A stretch of 64,000 bases of DNA, taken from assembly GCF_963576545.1 (NCBI RefSeq), contig NC_083648.1, forward strand, positions 24,277,042-24,341,041, given 5' to 3'. Each line of letters starts with the position of its first letter. The first letter of the stretch is position 1. Made by a program: the position numbers and the translations under genes. This stretch comes from Limanda limanda (taxonomy: Eukaryota > Chordata > Actinopteri > Pleuronectiformes > Pleuronectidae). The notes below the pieces were generated by a model. That model searched no databases and was not told the origin of the DNA. It saw only the letters and a program-made list of their open reading frames with translations. This document shows, in pieces, positions 40,077-52,010 of the stretch.

Positions 40077-40169
40077 GTCAATGAGCCAACACACATAAGG
40101 TGCCTCATTCTTCGGGGATTGCCGGTCATCTTGGGGGATGATCCCAGTGCATTCTTCAGGAACTGCTCT
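40077..40169 (+). CDS. Exon of the transposon-borne gene (second visible)
   Basis: A 93-bp exon between ctcccag and GTAAGT, phase 0 at both ends. It reads VNEPTHIRCLILRGLPVILG, then DDPSAFFRNCS. It links the VYCEF exon to the terminal exon without any frame break. The segment C.LRGLPV.LG(D/E)D...F is a pattern I associate with the middle of the same fish protein group. The intact splice sites suggest recent constraint or a young copy. Confidence 0.6.
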
Positions 40170-40403
40170 GTAAGTAATTTAATTTGTTTTAAATGTTTGA
40201 GAGGCATAGACTTTTCATTTTAAGCCATTGTTGTAAACTTGCCTGAGCTGACGAGCAGCAAAAACCACATGAGGTGTGTGAAGTCAGTTAAATCAGTTAC
40301 TGTCTGTGCTGTTTATGTTGTGCAACACTTTTCATATTACTCTACATAATCTAGGTTGCATAATTATGTCCTCTGCTTGTCTATTTGTTTCTTGCTCTGT
40401 TAG

Positions 40404-40709
40404 GATGTAAATGACAATGGCATATACAGTCAAACTGCAGTGGGAATCCTCTGCGTGTATGAGGAAAATTCAACTCCACTCAACCCATCCAAAGTAGGCA
40501 TCATCTTGGAAGGGAGCGTGGTGATGGACAACCTGGCAAACCTACCTCAGGCCTTCTGCATTCTTTTTGGACTAATTTATGCCCTGCACCTCGATTACCC
40601 CAAGTATATGAAAAACACTTTCAACTTTGTTCAGCAGGTAATGCTCGACCTTGGAAGAAGTGCGCTGACACCGAAAATGCAAACGTTGAAAAATCAGCTT
40701 GCATTGTAA
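40404..40709 (+). CDS. Terminal exon of the transposon-borne gene
   Basis: Begins after ctgttag and ends at a TAA (40707-40709). It encodes DVNDNGIYSQTAVGILCVYE, later GIILEGSVVMDNLANLPQAF, CILFGLIYALHLDYPKYMKN, and ends ALTPKMQTLKNQLAL. The FGLIYAL.L.YPK...TF.F.Q.V and LTPK.Q.LKN.L endings are the strongest family signature: the C-terminus of fish SAMD3-like or uncharacterised proteins, recalled from memory. A CA-rich microsatellite follows the stop at 40709-40741. The frame is intact across all three exons (550 coding bases including stop), which is unusual for dead repeat DNA. Confidence 0.65.
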   Translation, partial: DVNDNGIYSQTAVGILCVYEENSTPLNPSKVGIILEGSVVMDNLANLPQAFCILFGLIYALHLDYPKYMKNTFNFVQQVMLDLGRSALTPKMQTLKNQLAL

Positions 40710-41660
40710 AACACACACAAACACACACACACACACACACACTCTCTCGCTCTTCATATCTCTTTCTCTGTGATGCTCTTATGTTCCCTCCTTGCCCTTC
40801 CAGTGTCTCGCTCTGTTTTTTCCTTCTGCTGCTGTTTAGCCCGAATCCAGAAGCGTCGGCAGTTTTTTAGGAATACATGTTTGCAGTTTTGCACAGTTTG
40901 ATGGCATTTTGTACAGTTTGATGGCATTAGCACTGTTTTGATGGTATTTGCACTATTGGCAGTGCTTGTTTTTTGATATTTGCACTGACCTCAGACTTGC
41001 ACCTTTTCTACAGACTTTCATTTAAATCGTTTCAGTAATTCTCTGTTAAATGCACTTTATCCTTATCACTGATGTCACATTGAACACATTGAAATGTTGT
41101 CTGGTGCGCATGTGCACGCATCTTTTCTATGTCTGAAGGCAAATGACATTGCTGATATGTTGATTTACGCTAGGTGTAAAAAGTTGTACTTTTTTTTGTT
41201 GTATTTCATGATCATTCCATTTTCTGTGGTTCTTCTAGCTACCAGCAGCACTGTTAGGTTTTAAAAGGTAAAGTTTACGTGTTATTGTATGTTCAAATGA
41301 ATAAAACGGAAAAATGTTACATTTTTGTCATTAAATTATTTTATCCTAGTTTAACAAATTCTAAAAAAAAAGAATATATCTCACTTTAACTTAACAAAAC
41401 TAAGTAGAGTAATAAGGAAGAGTATTTGATATCACAAATGATTTAAAGTTAAATCAACTCATTTTTTCAATGTACACAACTTAACATTTTAAGTTAAATC
41501 AATTTGGCATTTAGTGCATTGAACTTAAAATAACAATTCTAGCCTTTAAACTTTTTAAGTTGAATCAACTCAAGTTTTCATTTTCCATTACTTAAATTTT
41601 TTAGGGCAACCTATTTCCTCAAATTTTTTAAGTAAACTCTACTACTCCGGGCTTACAGTG

Positions 41661-44600
41661 CACTGTCTATCCTCGCTCTGGACTTGCTGGCTGTGGTTGT
41701 GCTGCAGATCCGCTGTACGTTTGTTTATCTGTTTATCTGTTCACACTGGCAGTGTGTGCACTACTGACAGCGGAGCTCCTGGTTTATCTACCCCATTTTC
41801 CTTGAATACAAGTTGGATTAATAAACTAAACACCAGGACACTTTGGTATGAAGACGTGCATCTGTCCCGCTAGAACAAATGAATTGATTCAGAAATTGAA
41901 ACACTGAGTGCTTTTACTTTGAAACTGGTTCTGGTAGCATAATTGCTTTTCATTGGGTATATTTATGCTCGTACATTGAGCCTTTAACAGGTATTGCATA
42001 AAAAATAAAAATATGACCCTCCTAAGTGGTTGTTTTTTTGAAGATATCAGGGTGGTAGATCACGGCTTACGTTTAGTATTAAAAGAGTAATCTTGGGCTT
42101 CGAAAGGTTTGTGACCACTGCCCTAAAGGCAGCCTTACTTCTTCATTCAAATACTTACTTCAGTAGAAGTTAGCATGCTATTGAACTCTCCATGTCCCAA
42201 CAACTTTAGCAGAAGCAAGGAAATTATAGAAATGGCAGCAAAACAAGAGTAAACATTGGTGTTGCTCCCACCACAGGAGACAGATGGTGATGCTGAAGCA
42301 GCAAACAAACCTACTTAGAACCTTTAACTGTAATGTGCACATTGAAAGACTGTAGAGATGTTCAGTCATTTCTTAGTTGCCTGTGTTCAGCAACTATCTG
42401 AAGTCAGCTGTCTAGACATTAACGTTCTGTGTTGACGTTTCATTAATCCAGCCACCTGCCTTAATCTTCTGCCAGTCTGAGCACCCTGCACCATGTTAAA
42501 CAGTCTCTTAGCATTCAGCAGGAACACACACACACACACACACACATTCACCCTGAAAAATACATACAAGAAGAGCAAAAATTAGGTTTAGAAAAAGATG
42601 AAAGGTAGATAGAAATGAAACAGCGACTAAAATCTGCAGTGTGGAGGCATATAGGGCTGACTGTATTCAAACAGAAAAAGATAACTCACAATAAATTGAA
42701 AAGCCAGTGGCAAACACCCCTCTTCACAAATGTGCTTGTGCATGGGAGGAAGGTTATCAGGCTTCCTGAATGCCTATGTGTGTGTGCTCTTGTGGCTGAC
42801 CTTGCCTAGTGGGAGTCTCTGTAGACCACCTAGATGAGGGCATTAACTGTGTCAGACTTTGCACTGGACTGCTAGTGGATCCCCTCACTAAATCACACAT
42901 TTTCTTTTGAGGTGCCTCTATTTCTTCAAAAACAGAGAAAATCACATAATCCCTCCAGGTGGGATGCCATCCTCTGCTGGCAAGGAGACAGGGCAGCAAA
43001 CGAGAATAATGGGAGGATGGTGAGGGAAGAGCAGAAAGAGATTGAAGAAATGGCATGTTAGAAGACAAAATAGAGAAGGGAACACATGCTTCTTGCTGAA
43101 GTCCGCAGTTTTTATTAGCCAACCTCCCACCAGGAGAAATTGCAGTTTAACGCAGTTAATGATGCCGATGAACCTTGGATTCCTGAGTGCATTGTATTGT
43201 CTCAGGCTGTATTATTTCATATTTATGTGGATGACTCATAAAAGATAGATGAGACATTTCCAGCAGAGCTGTAGCGAGGAATTCAGAAAACGCTTCAGGT
43301 ATCTAAAACATCAACAAACCAGAATACAAAGCTTCAGTCCTTATAGTCAAAGAGGCTTGATAGATTCAGGTATAAGAACAGCATTGGCACGGACACTGGT
43401 GCTGCCAGTGACCAATTTGCTTCCTCTGTCACATCATTACTGATAAAAAATGTTTATTACTGTGATATTAATATTACTTCAATTAGACTACAGTTGAAAA
43501 ATAGATACTTGAAAGCAAACATCCTTACATAAGTATATATTTTTTTGTGATCATTCATATGCATGGTCGATTCCTCACATTTTCCTGGGTGCCATTTTGT
43601 GACCTGCTCGATTCAGTGGAGTGCTGTCATCGACTGTAGAAGTGGTCACCAGTAACTTTGATTTTATTGGATTTGGCTGCAAGACTGTAACATTTGTTAA
43701 CCAGTGTTTCCTCTGGTTGTATGACCTTATATCCTTAGGAGCTGAGTGCTTTTTAATAAGTGCTGACTCCTTTGGACTTGTAGATTCAGCCTAGATGTTC
43801 TGACAGTGCATCCACATAACGCAGTCCCACTGGGGCCCTCATTGAGTCTGTCCTTGACTCGGGAAGAACTGTGAAGGTTTGCAGGAACAGTGTGCGCATA
43901 CAAGTGCTGATACCAACACAAGAGAAGAGCACAGCCTACAGTGCACAGAGCAAAGGCTGATGCTAAAAAAACTGCATTCTGTTCTGGGTCTGTGAGACAC
44001 CCAGATCAGGAACTAATTGACAAAATGAACAATAGAAGGTGGGCGCCCTGTCATGTAGCTACAAATCAACATACACACACACACACACGATTTGTGTGGG
44101 ACGATCAATATGAAAACTGCGAAAAATACGAGTGTTCTAAAAATGCTGACAGCAGAGACGTGGATTAGTCTGCAGAGCTACTTTGAGAAGTTTCTCTATA
44201 TATTTTATACTTTTTCTTCCCCCATAAAAAATGCTTAAACTTTAGCAGTCAAGAAAAGTGCAGTGAATCCAGCCTGACTACATCTGCCATCTACCATCAA
44301 TGAGAGAGCAACAAACTTTTCAGAGCCACCCTAATATCGACAGGGGGTAAGTAAAGGCTTGGGGCTGAGTTTCACTTAATGACACATTCAGGGAAATTGA
44401 TATGAACGTAAATCTTTTCTTTATGCCTCTCTGCAACTTTAGCTGCCAAAATATTTCCCCATCAGTTTGTACAATCAGGATTGCTATGTATTCTATCCTC
44501 AAACAAAATGCAAGAAATACATTTATACAAATGACAGTTCCATTATTTTTAAATTCAATTGTATACCAGAGAGCAACCCAACTGTTCCCACAATGAGCAA

Positions 44601-47506
44601 GCACTGGTGGCCAGTTCAAAAGATTTTATCCAGATAAAAGTGATCCGGATTTGGAAATCCCAATTTTTCCTACCCAGGATTACGTATTCCGTTTTTAGCA
44701 TAACTTTAGACAGGAGAACATATCACAATATCTTCTATAGTTGCTATGTGAAAATTTGCCTTGAATATAAAAATGCATTATTATTATTATTCATAATTAT
44801 GACAAATAAATGGACAGAAAGAAGTTATTAGAAACTAAGTTGCACTTCTTCGGAGAGTGTGTTAGAGAAAGGAGCACATGCCATTGTTAGACTACCGTAT
44901 GCAGAGTGTGTTATTTGAGAAAGAAGGTGCCACAATATCTGTCATATTCTTTCCCGCCAGAGGCAGTAAACAGAAATGCAGTATTTTCTATTGTACATAA
45001 TAGGGACGACAATAAGTGATACTTAACATAAATGAAATGGTGCCACACTAAAATAGCTTGATCCACATTCAGTCTGTCTCATTGTGAAGCTGTCACACAT
45101 GAGCGAACACACACACCACACACACATACACACACAACATGGAGATATGGTGCCTGCAACATTTTCTGGCTCCAGTAAATTCCAGTCACATTGAATGGAA
45201 TCTGCTTTGAAAAGCACACTGAGGACACTTCAATATTCTCTGTACACCGTCTCTACAAGGCCTGTTCTCTTGTGTCTTTTATGGACATGGTATCATGCCT
45301 GGGAAAGCTTTTCTGTGGGAAAGACACAGCTAGACAGAAAGCTTATTTCATGTGTGCCACACATGTTAACAGCAACAGTCATTTGATTTACGATGGAAAT
45401 AGTTCCCTGAAGCTTCATTGCAAATAATTTTGACGAAGTAATATTTTAAAACTATGACTAGAACAAGTAGAAAAACAGTTTCATATTAAGTTAAAAGATA
45501 CACAAGCTTTCTTTCACTTGACACATCCCATTGTACGAGAATAAAAAACAGTTTTGACTTTCGAGGCTGCACATTTTATGAATAGATGTGAGGTGAGTGG
45601 AAGTTCGTCTGTGAACAAATATAGGCTCGTTGTTGACTTTAAAAGATTGAGGAGCTAGCATGGCTTGTAGCCTCTTATAAGAGCATCATAACATTCAGTA
45701 TTGTGATTATTTCCAGAGCAGTAATTAAGTGACTACAACAAGCCAAGAATATATTCCTATTCAACCTGACATTAGCTTTTATATCTGCATTAGGCTACCA
45801 ATAAAGGAATGGCTACAAAGCTGTTCATGTAAAAAAAAGTGTTTTTTATTTATCGTAGCTTATCATGGATCAGGGAAAAAGACATAGTCTGCATGGATTC
45901 ATTTAGAGCTGTGGAAATGTGAAAATATATTGCTGGTAAAACTGGTAAATGTCTGCAACATTTTGAGTTTTCATTAACTAAGGAATAAGGGAAGTCACAG
46001 AGTGAAAATATAGTCCTGCACCGTCTCTGATTAATTGTATGAATTTTGAATGGATGAATTTTTGTCCCAATTTCTATTGGTTTTCAGGATTTCCCACCAT
46101 TCATCTGTCGCTGACATGTCCAGGCTCGAGGATCCTAACGTGAGCCACTCTTGTCATGGGGATATTGTCACTAAGTTTAATGTAATAATTGTTTTCTAGC
46201 ATGGGGATTTGATTGAAAAATCCTTGGTGATCAATGCAACCAAAGTTTAGCAACAACCATTCAACCATTTCAACCATTAATCACTTAAAGAAGGAAATTA
46301 CATTTAAACCTAGCAAGCAAAGATGATTAGCGGTATGTAGGAACTTGGATACCATCTTGAGAGCAAGGGGACCAAAGAGTGTTTCAGCAAAGAGCGGCAG
46401 GGAAATATATGTACGTGCTGTGGACGGGTGGAGAGAGCCAAAGTGATGCCCACATTTGGATTAGCTTCTGTTTCTTTAGCTTTCCATTCTTGGTTCACTT
46501 CCATGCTGACTTTTTTTCTAACATATGTGCAAACATCTGTGAATAATAGTAAGTCTAAAACTGGATGCACTGCATGTTTACTGCTGAATCCCGGAATAAC
46601 AACATCACATATGCAAGTCAAAGTAGCAGCTGTGCAAGTGTCATTAAAGGAACACAGAATTCCAGTAAATTTTGAATACACAGAAATCTGACATTGACAG
46701 TAAAGCGATGAGAGAAAATAAGGTGTGAGAGGGAAACTGAAAGAGATCCAATAAAAAGGTGCCGCATGGGACTGAAGCCATAGACATTGTGGTTCCTGCA
46801 GCACCATGACCATGATGCCACTGAACCTTTGATGGACAAAATTCATAGAGGCAATACACTCTCAGATGTAATCAAACCGAAACTTGCAACACTGGGAAAA
46901 TGGGACATGGGGGCTATTAATCAGCTCAATGGATGTCTTCACTGTGAGGTTTGATGATTGAGGCCCAGTTTATTCTCACAGATGGTTGCTTTCATCTGTT
47001 GTTTTGAAAAACTGACAATGTATTCAAATTCCTTTTGTTTTTATAATGCATTTAGGTAACATTTCAAAATTGAGTCACATTAAGTCGTCAAATCCGTCAT
47101 GTTCTTTCCTGAGGAACAATTGTTACGAGTAAACAAAAATTCAGCAGGGTTTCCTGAACATGTGTGAGCAATACTAAGAAAGTAACCTGCTTTGCACCTG
47201 CTCTTTTACCATGCAAAAAAGAAAAAACCTGGAGCAGGTGGGCGCTGTCTACTGCTGGGCCACCTGTGCTACTCGCCAACAGATTTGGCTCCAGTGCTAA
47301 AAGCCGTTCACTGGAACTTTTCCCCAAACATTTAATAGACTCAGACAACAAACTCAAAATCACAGTTCTTTCCTGGCTTTCGACAACAGTAGGTTGTTAA
47401 TAGCACTACTTGTGCTAAGTGCTCCCTAGTTACCGTGGCTTTCTGTTTGAACCTTCTCTAGGCAGCAGGTAAGATCTCTTTCAGGTCAATAGAGAGGCAG
47501 TTTTAC
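41661..47506. other. Intron sequence, no gene recognised
   Basis: About 5.8 kb. It includes short CA arrays (42522-42545, 45108-45136). A 178-codon minus-strand frame at 46310-46846 has no recognisable motif, no splice pattern and ordinary base composition; I treat it as chance. A possible remnant of the TTAA-type MITE (ttggatttggctgcaa) lies near 43668. Confidence 0.55.
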
Positions 47507-47626
47507 CTGTCTTTGGGTCAACGGAAAAGTAGGGTTGTCCCTCCAGGATGCTATAAACTATCTTGGCGCTGTTCCCGTAGGTGGGGTCGTCTGCGTCCAA
47601 GGCTTTCACCTGAAAGACGGATGTTC
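47507..47626 (-). CDS. cdh18: Type II cadherin exon encoding the first part of EC2
   Basis: Second visible exon of the minus-strand cadherin, 120 bp, between an acceptor ending gtgcag (just above 47626) and a GTAAAA donor at 47506-47501. Its first two bases complete the glycine codon left open by the EC1 exon. It reads [20 protein letters not shown], then [30 protein letters not shown] is the nearly invariant calcium-binding and strand motif of type II EC2, and [11 protein letters not shown] is equally characteristic. The intron before it is 10.5 kb and holds the Ty3/gypsy insertion; the intron after it is 34 kb. No frame damage is seen. Confidence 0.95.
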
Positions 47627-49179
47627 CTGCACATAGAAGGGACAAATATAAACGATTAGATGTTGATTGGTACTGACCACAAAATATAAGGTTTTGATCA
47701 TGACAAATCACTGGCATACATGCATAATTTAGGTGTAGAGTGACTTCTTTACCTAATATTACAGACTTTAGTATATTTCAACCAGGGTCTCAATGTCATA
47801 TGTGTGGTCACCTTGACCTGCAGATCATATTAAAGGGTTTCAAATGGCTTTTATCCGTCCAAGTTCATAAGGGTTTAAACTAACACCTGCGTTCGGCACA
47901 TCCCAAAATGTGTGACCATGCAGACTGTCCACGATACGATAGCACCAACTACTCATGCAAGGCAAAAAAACTCCATTTCTCCCACTGTTTTTTGCGTGTT
48001 CCACACCCTTTGTCTCTTCTTGCCAAGCCGCGGCATATGTTCAGCCAAATATAACAAAGAACACACGCCACTGATTGTAGTTTGGAAGAACATGCTGGTC
48101 TACAACTCTGCTTGCTTCCATGCTTTAATATGATTAAGGCTAAACGATGCCATCACTGAAAACCAACCCCAGGTAACTTAATGAACCTTGCATCAATGTT
48201 CCAATGTACTCCCAGACCCTGGGACATCCTTGTTGGCTGTTGTTATTGGTACAACAGAACACCACACCCCCGAACAGTTCAACTTTCATAGCTTTTATAC
48301 AAAGCATCAATTGTACATGAACTATTTTTGACTGCTTGTCGAAACTTAAGTTAACACAGTAGCAGCCCATTAAATGAGCCAGTGTAGTTAACTGCATATA
48401 ACCGCAGTGCTGCACTACCAATTTAACATGAGTATATGCCAGAGTAGTAGCATGGACTGAGGGAAGATTTATTCACATTATTTTCTTCTAACGGCATTTA
48501 AAAAAAAAAAAAAAAAAAGTGCAACGGCTGGTTATTCAGTGGAACATTAGAAGGACTATACAGATAAGGAGCTATATCAAATTGAAAATGTCGCTTGTGG
48601 TGTTTTTATGTTCTCCACAGCCGACTGCTGCAGCGAGAGAGGCAACAGTTGATGACAGACATTCCACAGATTAGAGTGATTCTAACTGCAAATACAACAA
48701 ATGGCTGAGATATGTGCTTAAGACTGTTACACCACCCAAAACCATCTGGAAGAAAAGACAGATGGCCAATCTGAACCCACCGGTCAGCTCTCTGTAAGAT
48801 TGTTAGTTTACTTCTGATGAATAGATGTTGGCTGGCAGCCCTATTGAAATTTTTGTTATTTTATATATAAATATTAAGGAAATCCCCCAAAATAATGAGA
48901 GCTTTGGTGTAGTTAATGTTCACAGAGGTTGACCTACATCAGAATCCCCACAATTTTTAGAATTTTGTGATATTTTAATTTAGATTTTTGAGGGGAGCAG
49001 GTGGTGACTTGCCAAGAGATTCAGCCATAGTTGTGTAAAAGAGGTTGTGCTCCCTGTGCAACACTATTTTTCAGAGCACAGTGACTTGCCATAAGAAAGT
49101 GATGAGAGAGTCCAGCCTTAGAGTTTAACATGCATGTATATCAAAATGCTTCAGTTTTATGTCATCATATGCCAATTCA
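47627..49179. other. Intron sequence, nothing recognised
   Basis: First part of the 10.5-kb intron between the EC1 and EC2 exons. An A-run lies at 48501-48518. No gene or complete repeat is seen. Confidence 0.6.
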
Positions 49180-49560
49180 TAGTCCTCCTCCACCCCTACA
49201 CTCTCTTCAGAAGGCGTCCTAAGCACAGGTTTGCTCTCCATCCCCCACACCAAACTGCAAAACCTTCGGAATCAGAGCCTTCTGTGCCGCAACCTCCACC
49301 CTCTGGAACTCTCCCCACCTAAATCTGCACCGCTACATCTCTGGACAGCTTAAAAAAACTCCTCAAACACCACCTGTTCACTACGAGGCCTTTGCCCTCA
49401 GTTAATGATCCACCTGCCATAGTGCTGTTTAAATCGATCCTGTTTTGTGCAAATTATTTTATTTTATTTTATCTTTTGTCCCCACAGACACATTTAAAGA
49501 TTCTTTGGCTTTCTTGAAAGGTATTATATAAATATAAGCTATCATTATTGTTCTCCTACA
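49180..49560 (+). mobile_element. Degenerate LINE C-terminal remnant with 3' tail
   Basis: The plus strand around 49265-49380 reads RIRAFCAATSTLWNSP and then a K-rich segment. It corresponds to the RAFSVAAP.LWNSLP...FK..LKTHLF end of fish L2/Rex-type reverse transcriptases. The tail near 49525-49545 (tattatataaatataagcta) fits such elements. Stops and frame changes are present. Confidence 0.6.
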
Positions 49561-49849
49561 AGCCATGTCAAAGAAATGTACCTTTACCATAAAGTGAACA
49601 ACATCTGTGGTCAAACATTTTCAAGTTGACCTTCAATCTTTCAACCATGTAAGAGACTCCCATTTGGCCTGTGACGAGGGAAGCATACGGAAGCTCATTC
49701 GCAGTCACTCAAGCATGATGTTTCTGACATAGAGAAACCATAACAAATCACGGGAGTTCTTTTTTTCCAGAGTTTTTGGGACGGTAGACAGGCCAGATAC
49801 CCAAATTAACGTGTAGAAGCACTACAAAAGTGGAATTTTCATAATATGG

Positions 49850-49945
49850 CCCCTTTAAGTGTTTTCTTGACTCAAACACTTCATCCACCATCGGCATAGT
49901 AGGATGTGGATAATGATTACATTTTTCAGTGAACTCTCCCTTTAA
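49850..49945. mobile_element. Partial third copy of the TTAA-type MITE (right end)
   Basis: The words caaacacttcatccaccatcg and gcatagtaggatgtggataatg parallel the right half of the element at 12521-12912. The end CAGTGAACTCTCCCTTTAAA corresponds to its right inverted terminus followed by TTTAAA. The left portion is absent. Confidence 0.55.
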
Positions 49946-50379
49946 ATATTTATAGAAATAGGACTCTATTTTCATCAAGAAAAGTTCAGAGATTTTTCTA
50001 TGAAAACCTTAATTTATAATGGAACCAAGCATTCTGTGAAAAATATACATATCTGACATTTTTAACAAAGATAACTGCCCAAAAATCTGTTGAAAATTCA
50101 TAGTTATGAACATTTGCTGGAAGAACCAAGGTGGCCAAGGTTAGATTCAGGTTCAATTTTGAGGTAAAACAAACTATGCTGTATGATTAAATATAAAAGT
50201 GTTTTATTCCCTGACACGGAGAGGTGGAGCAGTGCCCAGAGGACTAAACCACTGTGAGGCAAGGTGAGGGTTTAGGAATGCTTTATTTTGCATTAATAAT
50301 AAGTTAACATGCTTTAAGTAAATATTGTTTCACTATTTAACATTATCATTGCTTATGTTTGCAATGTTATTGAGGGGCA

Positions 50380-50436
50380 CAACTCTCTGGATAGGGGGTC
50401 CGGACACCTGGACACCCCTGTCCCCCACTGGAAATC
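50380..50436 (-). mobile_element. One end of a hAT-like element
   Basis: Read on the minus strand, the sequence ending at 50436 begins CAGGGGCGGATTTCCAGTGG, a hAT-type terminus I recognise from fish repeats. The opposite terminus could not be found, and no 8-bp duplication can be tested, so only one end is reported. Confidence 0.45.
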
Positions 50437-50979
50437 CGCCCCTGTGTGTACTTCACTTATATCTTTATGGTCTCTACTTAACATAAGATGATAGCTTTTC
50501 TCAAATTGGCTGTGATTTTAAGAGCAGCAATGGTCCTTGTAACCATTTTCTAGCTCAGAAAACAAACCTCCCAAACACATTAGATCACAAGCATGCCTGA
50601 ACACTAAACATAATGTTGCTGTCACAACTGATGCACTAGCATCTGATTAAAATCTGAAATGAAAACTAAGCCACAATCTTTTTTCTTTAACAGTATGAAA
50701 ATATCTTGTTTCTATGTAAATGTGACATACTGAACTTCCCCCTGAATGCGAAGTACAAGCTGCAGTATGCAGTGTGTGCTGTCAGCAGTGCTCTTGTAAA
50801 GAGCCACAGCCCATTAGCCTGACCATGTAGCAGCAGACAGGTGAAGCCAAAGCTTTTATCCATCTCGTTCATCATGGCAAACCTGCTGTGCATAAAATGT
50901 TAAATTCATTTAAAAAAACAGGTTCCTGAGGGGTTTCAAATTCTTCACTACCCAATATGTTTTTATCACCAACAATTGT

Positions 50980-51096
50980 CCTATTACCTCCACCAAGTAG
51001 GTTATGCTTTGGTTGGTTTGGTTATTTGTTTTTCCGCAGGACAACACAAAAAGTACACAACATATTTTCATGAAACTTGGTGGTAGAATGGGACAT
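50980..51096 (+). repeat. Interspersed repeat, left half, split by a nested insertion
   Basis: The sequence through catgaaacttggtggtagaa and tgggacat is the same family as 7610-7840. Its natural continuation, catgggccaagaaag, resumes at 51959. The interruption is a LINE copy flanked by GACAT on both sides (51092-51096 and 51959-51963). Confidence 0.65.
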
Positions 51097-51958
51097 TCGT
51101 CTGTAGATCCAAGCCCGCGGCTGCGGCCACATCGTGGATTATGATGGTGGATCGCGAATCAAGGATTGTGATAATAATGATGGATACTGTATCGTTTTGG
51201 CATCTAATAATAGTGTTGGACCACGATCGAGGTGGCAGCTGATGGTGGAATATGGTTATAACAAAACTGCTTGATATATAATATTTCACCTCAGATACTC
51301 AACCATTACTGACAATAATCCATCAATGCAGTGACCTTCAGTTATGCTTCAAAATGTTTATTCTAATAAATGCTGCAAATACCCTTATCTTGCTGATGTT
51401 CTTCTTTACACGTGGCATCTATTGCACTTGGAGAGGCAGTGGACTAGTGGCAGAAACTTGGACTATGGGCAGAAAAGGTCTCTGGTTCGACTCCACGGAG
51501 AAACAACAAAAAGACGAACTTGGATTGATCTGTCCAAAAATCCAAGAGGATTCTCCCTACCCTGTCTAGTGCCCCTGAGCAAGGCACCTCACTCCCCAAA
51601 CATCTGCTCCCCGGGCGCCGTACATGGCTGCCCACTGCTCTGTGTGTCTGGCACCAGATGGGTTAAAAGCAGAGGTTAAATTTCCCTCCTTGCATGAGTG
51701 TGCTCTGTGCATGTGTTTGGGAAAAATAAATGTATCTTAAATCTTAAGTCTGTCCTGGGAGAGGGATCCCTCACATGTGGCTCTCTCTGAGGTTTCTACT
51801 TGTTTTTAAACCTATTAAAGTTTTTTTAGTAGTTTTTCCTTGCTCTGGTTGAGGGTTAAGGGCAGAGGATGTCATACCTTGTTAAAGCCCTATGAGATCA
51901 ATTTTGATTTGTGAATATGGGCTATACAAATAAAATTTGATTGATTGACTGATTGATT
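51097..51958 (+). mobile_element. LINE 3' end with (TTGA)n tail, itself interrupted by a SINE
   Basis: Same family as 26880-27369. Shared landmarks are the ccacgatcgaggtggcagctg wording near 51220, the ctctctctgaggtttctac block near 51783, and GGGCTATACAAATAAAATTT followed by TTGA units at the end. It is flanked by the 5-bp direct repeat GACAT, consistent with target-primed insertion. A SINE occupies about 51430-51745, at a point where the related copy reads directly through (tctattgcactt to ctgtcc). Confidence 0.7.
51430..51748 (+). mobile_element. tRNA-derived SINE
   Basis: A tRNA-like head is visible: AGTGGACTAGTGG (A-box region) near 51437 and the B-box GGTTCGACTCC at 51484-51494. The central part has CCTGAGCAAGGCACC and CTCCCCGGGCGCCGT, a core I associate with widespread vertebrate tRNA-derived SINEs. 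The 3' part ends AAATAAATGTATCTTAAATC. It inserted into a LINE copy. It would be transcribed by RNA polymerase III and mobilised by a partner LINE. Confidence 0.75.
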
Positions 51959-52010
51959 GACATGGGCCAAGAAAGAACCCATTCAATTTTGGCTCTAATC
52001 TAGACAAGGA
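51959..52010 (+). repeat. Interspersed repeat, right half after the nested insertion
   Basis: Begins with the second copy of the GACAT duplication and reads gggccaagaaagaacccatt, the known continuation of the repeat at 50980-51096. It supports an order of insertion: repeat first, LINE second, SINE third. Confidence 0.6.

Larger units (their letters stand above)
38424..41660 (+). mobile_element. CACTA/EnSpm-type DNA element carrying a spliced gene
   Basis: The left end CACTGTAAGCCCGGA (38424-38438) is the exact inverse of the right end TCCGGGCTTACAGTG (41646-41660). Flanking dinucleotide CA is present on both sides (38422-38423, 41661-41662), a possible 2-bp target duplication. Subterminal regions on both sides are packed with short TTTAAGTT/AAGTTGAATCAACTC-like repeats, as expected for this superfamily. 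Internally it holds a GC-rich block with a minisatellite, then three exons of a plus-strand gene. No transposase catalytic region was recognised. A Chapaev-type element also begins CACT(A/G) but duplicates 4 bp, which is not seen here. Confidence 0.75.

Noticed and set aside
46310..46846. 178-codon minus-strand frame
   Set aside because: No recognisable domain or codon bias, no splice pattern, and it lies in AT-rich intron. Treated as chance.
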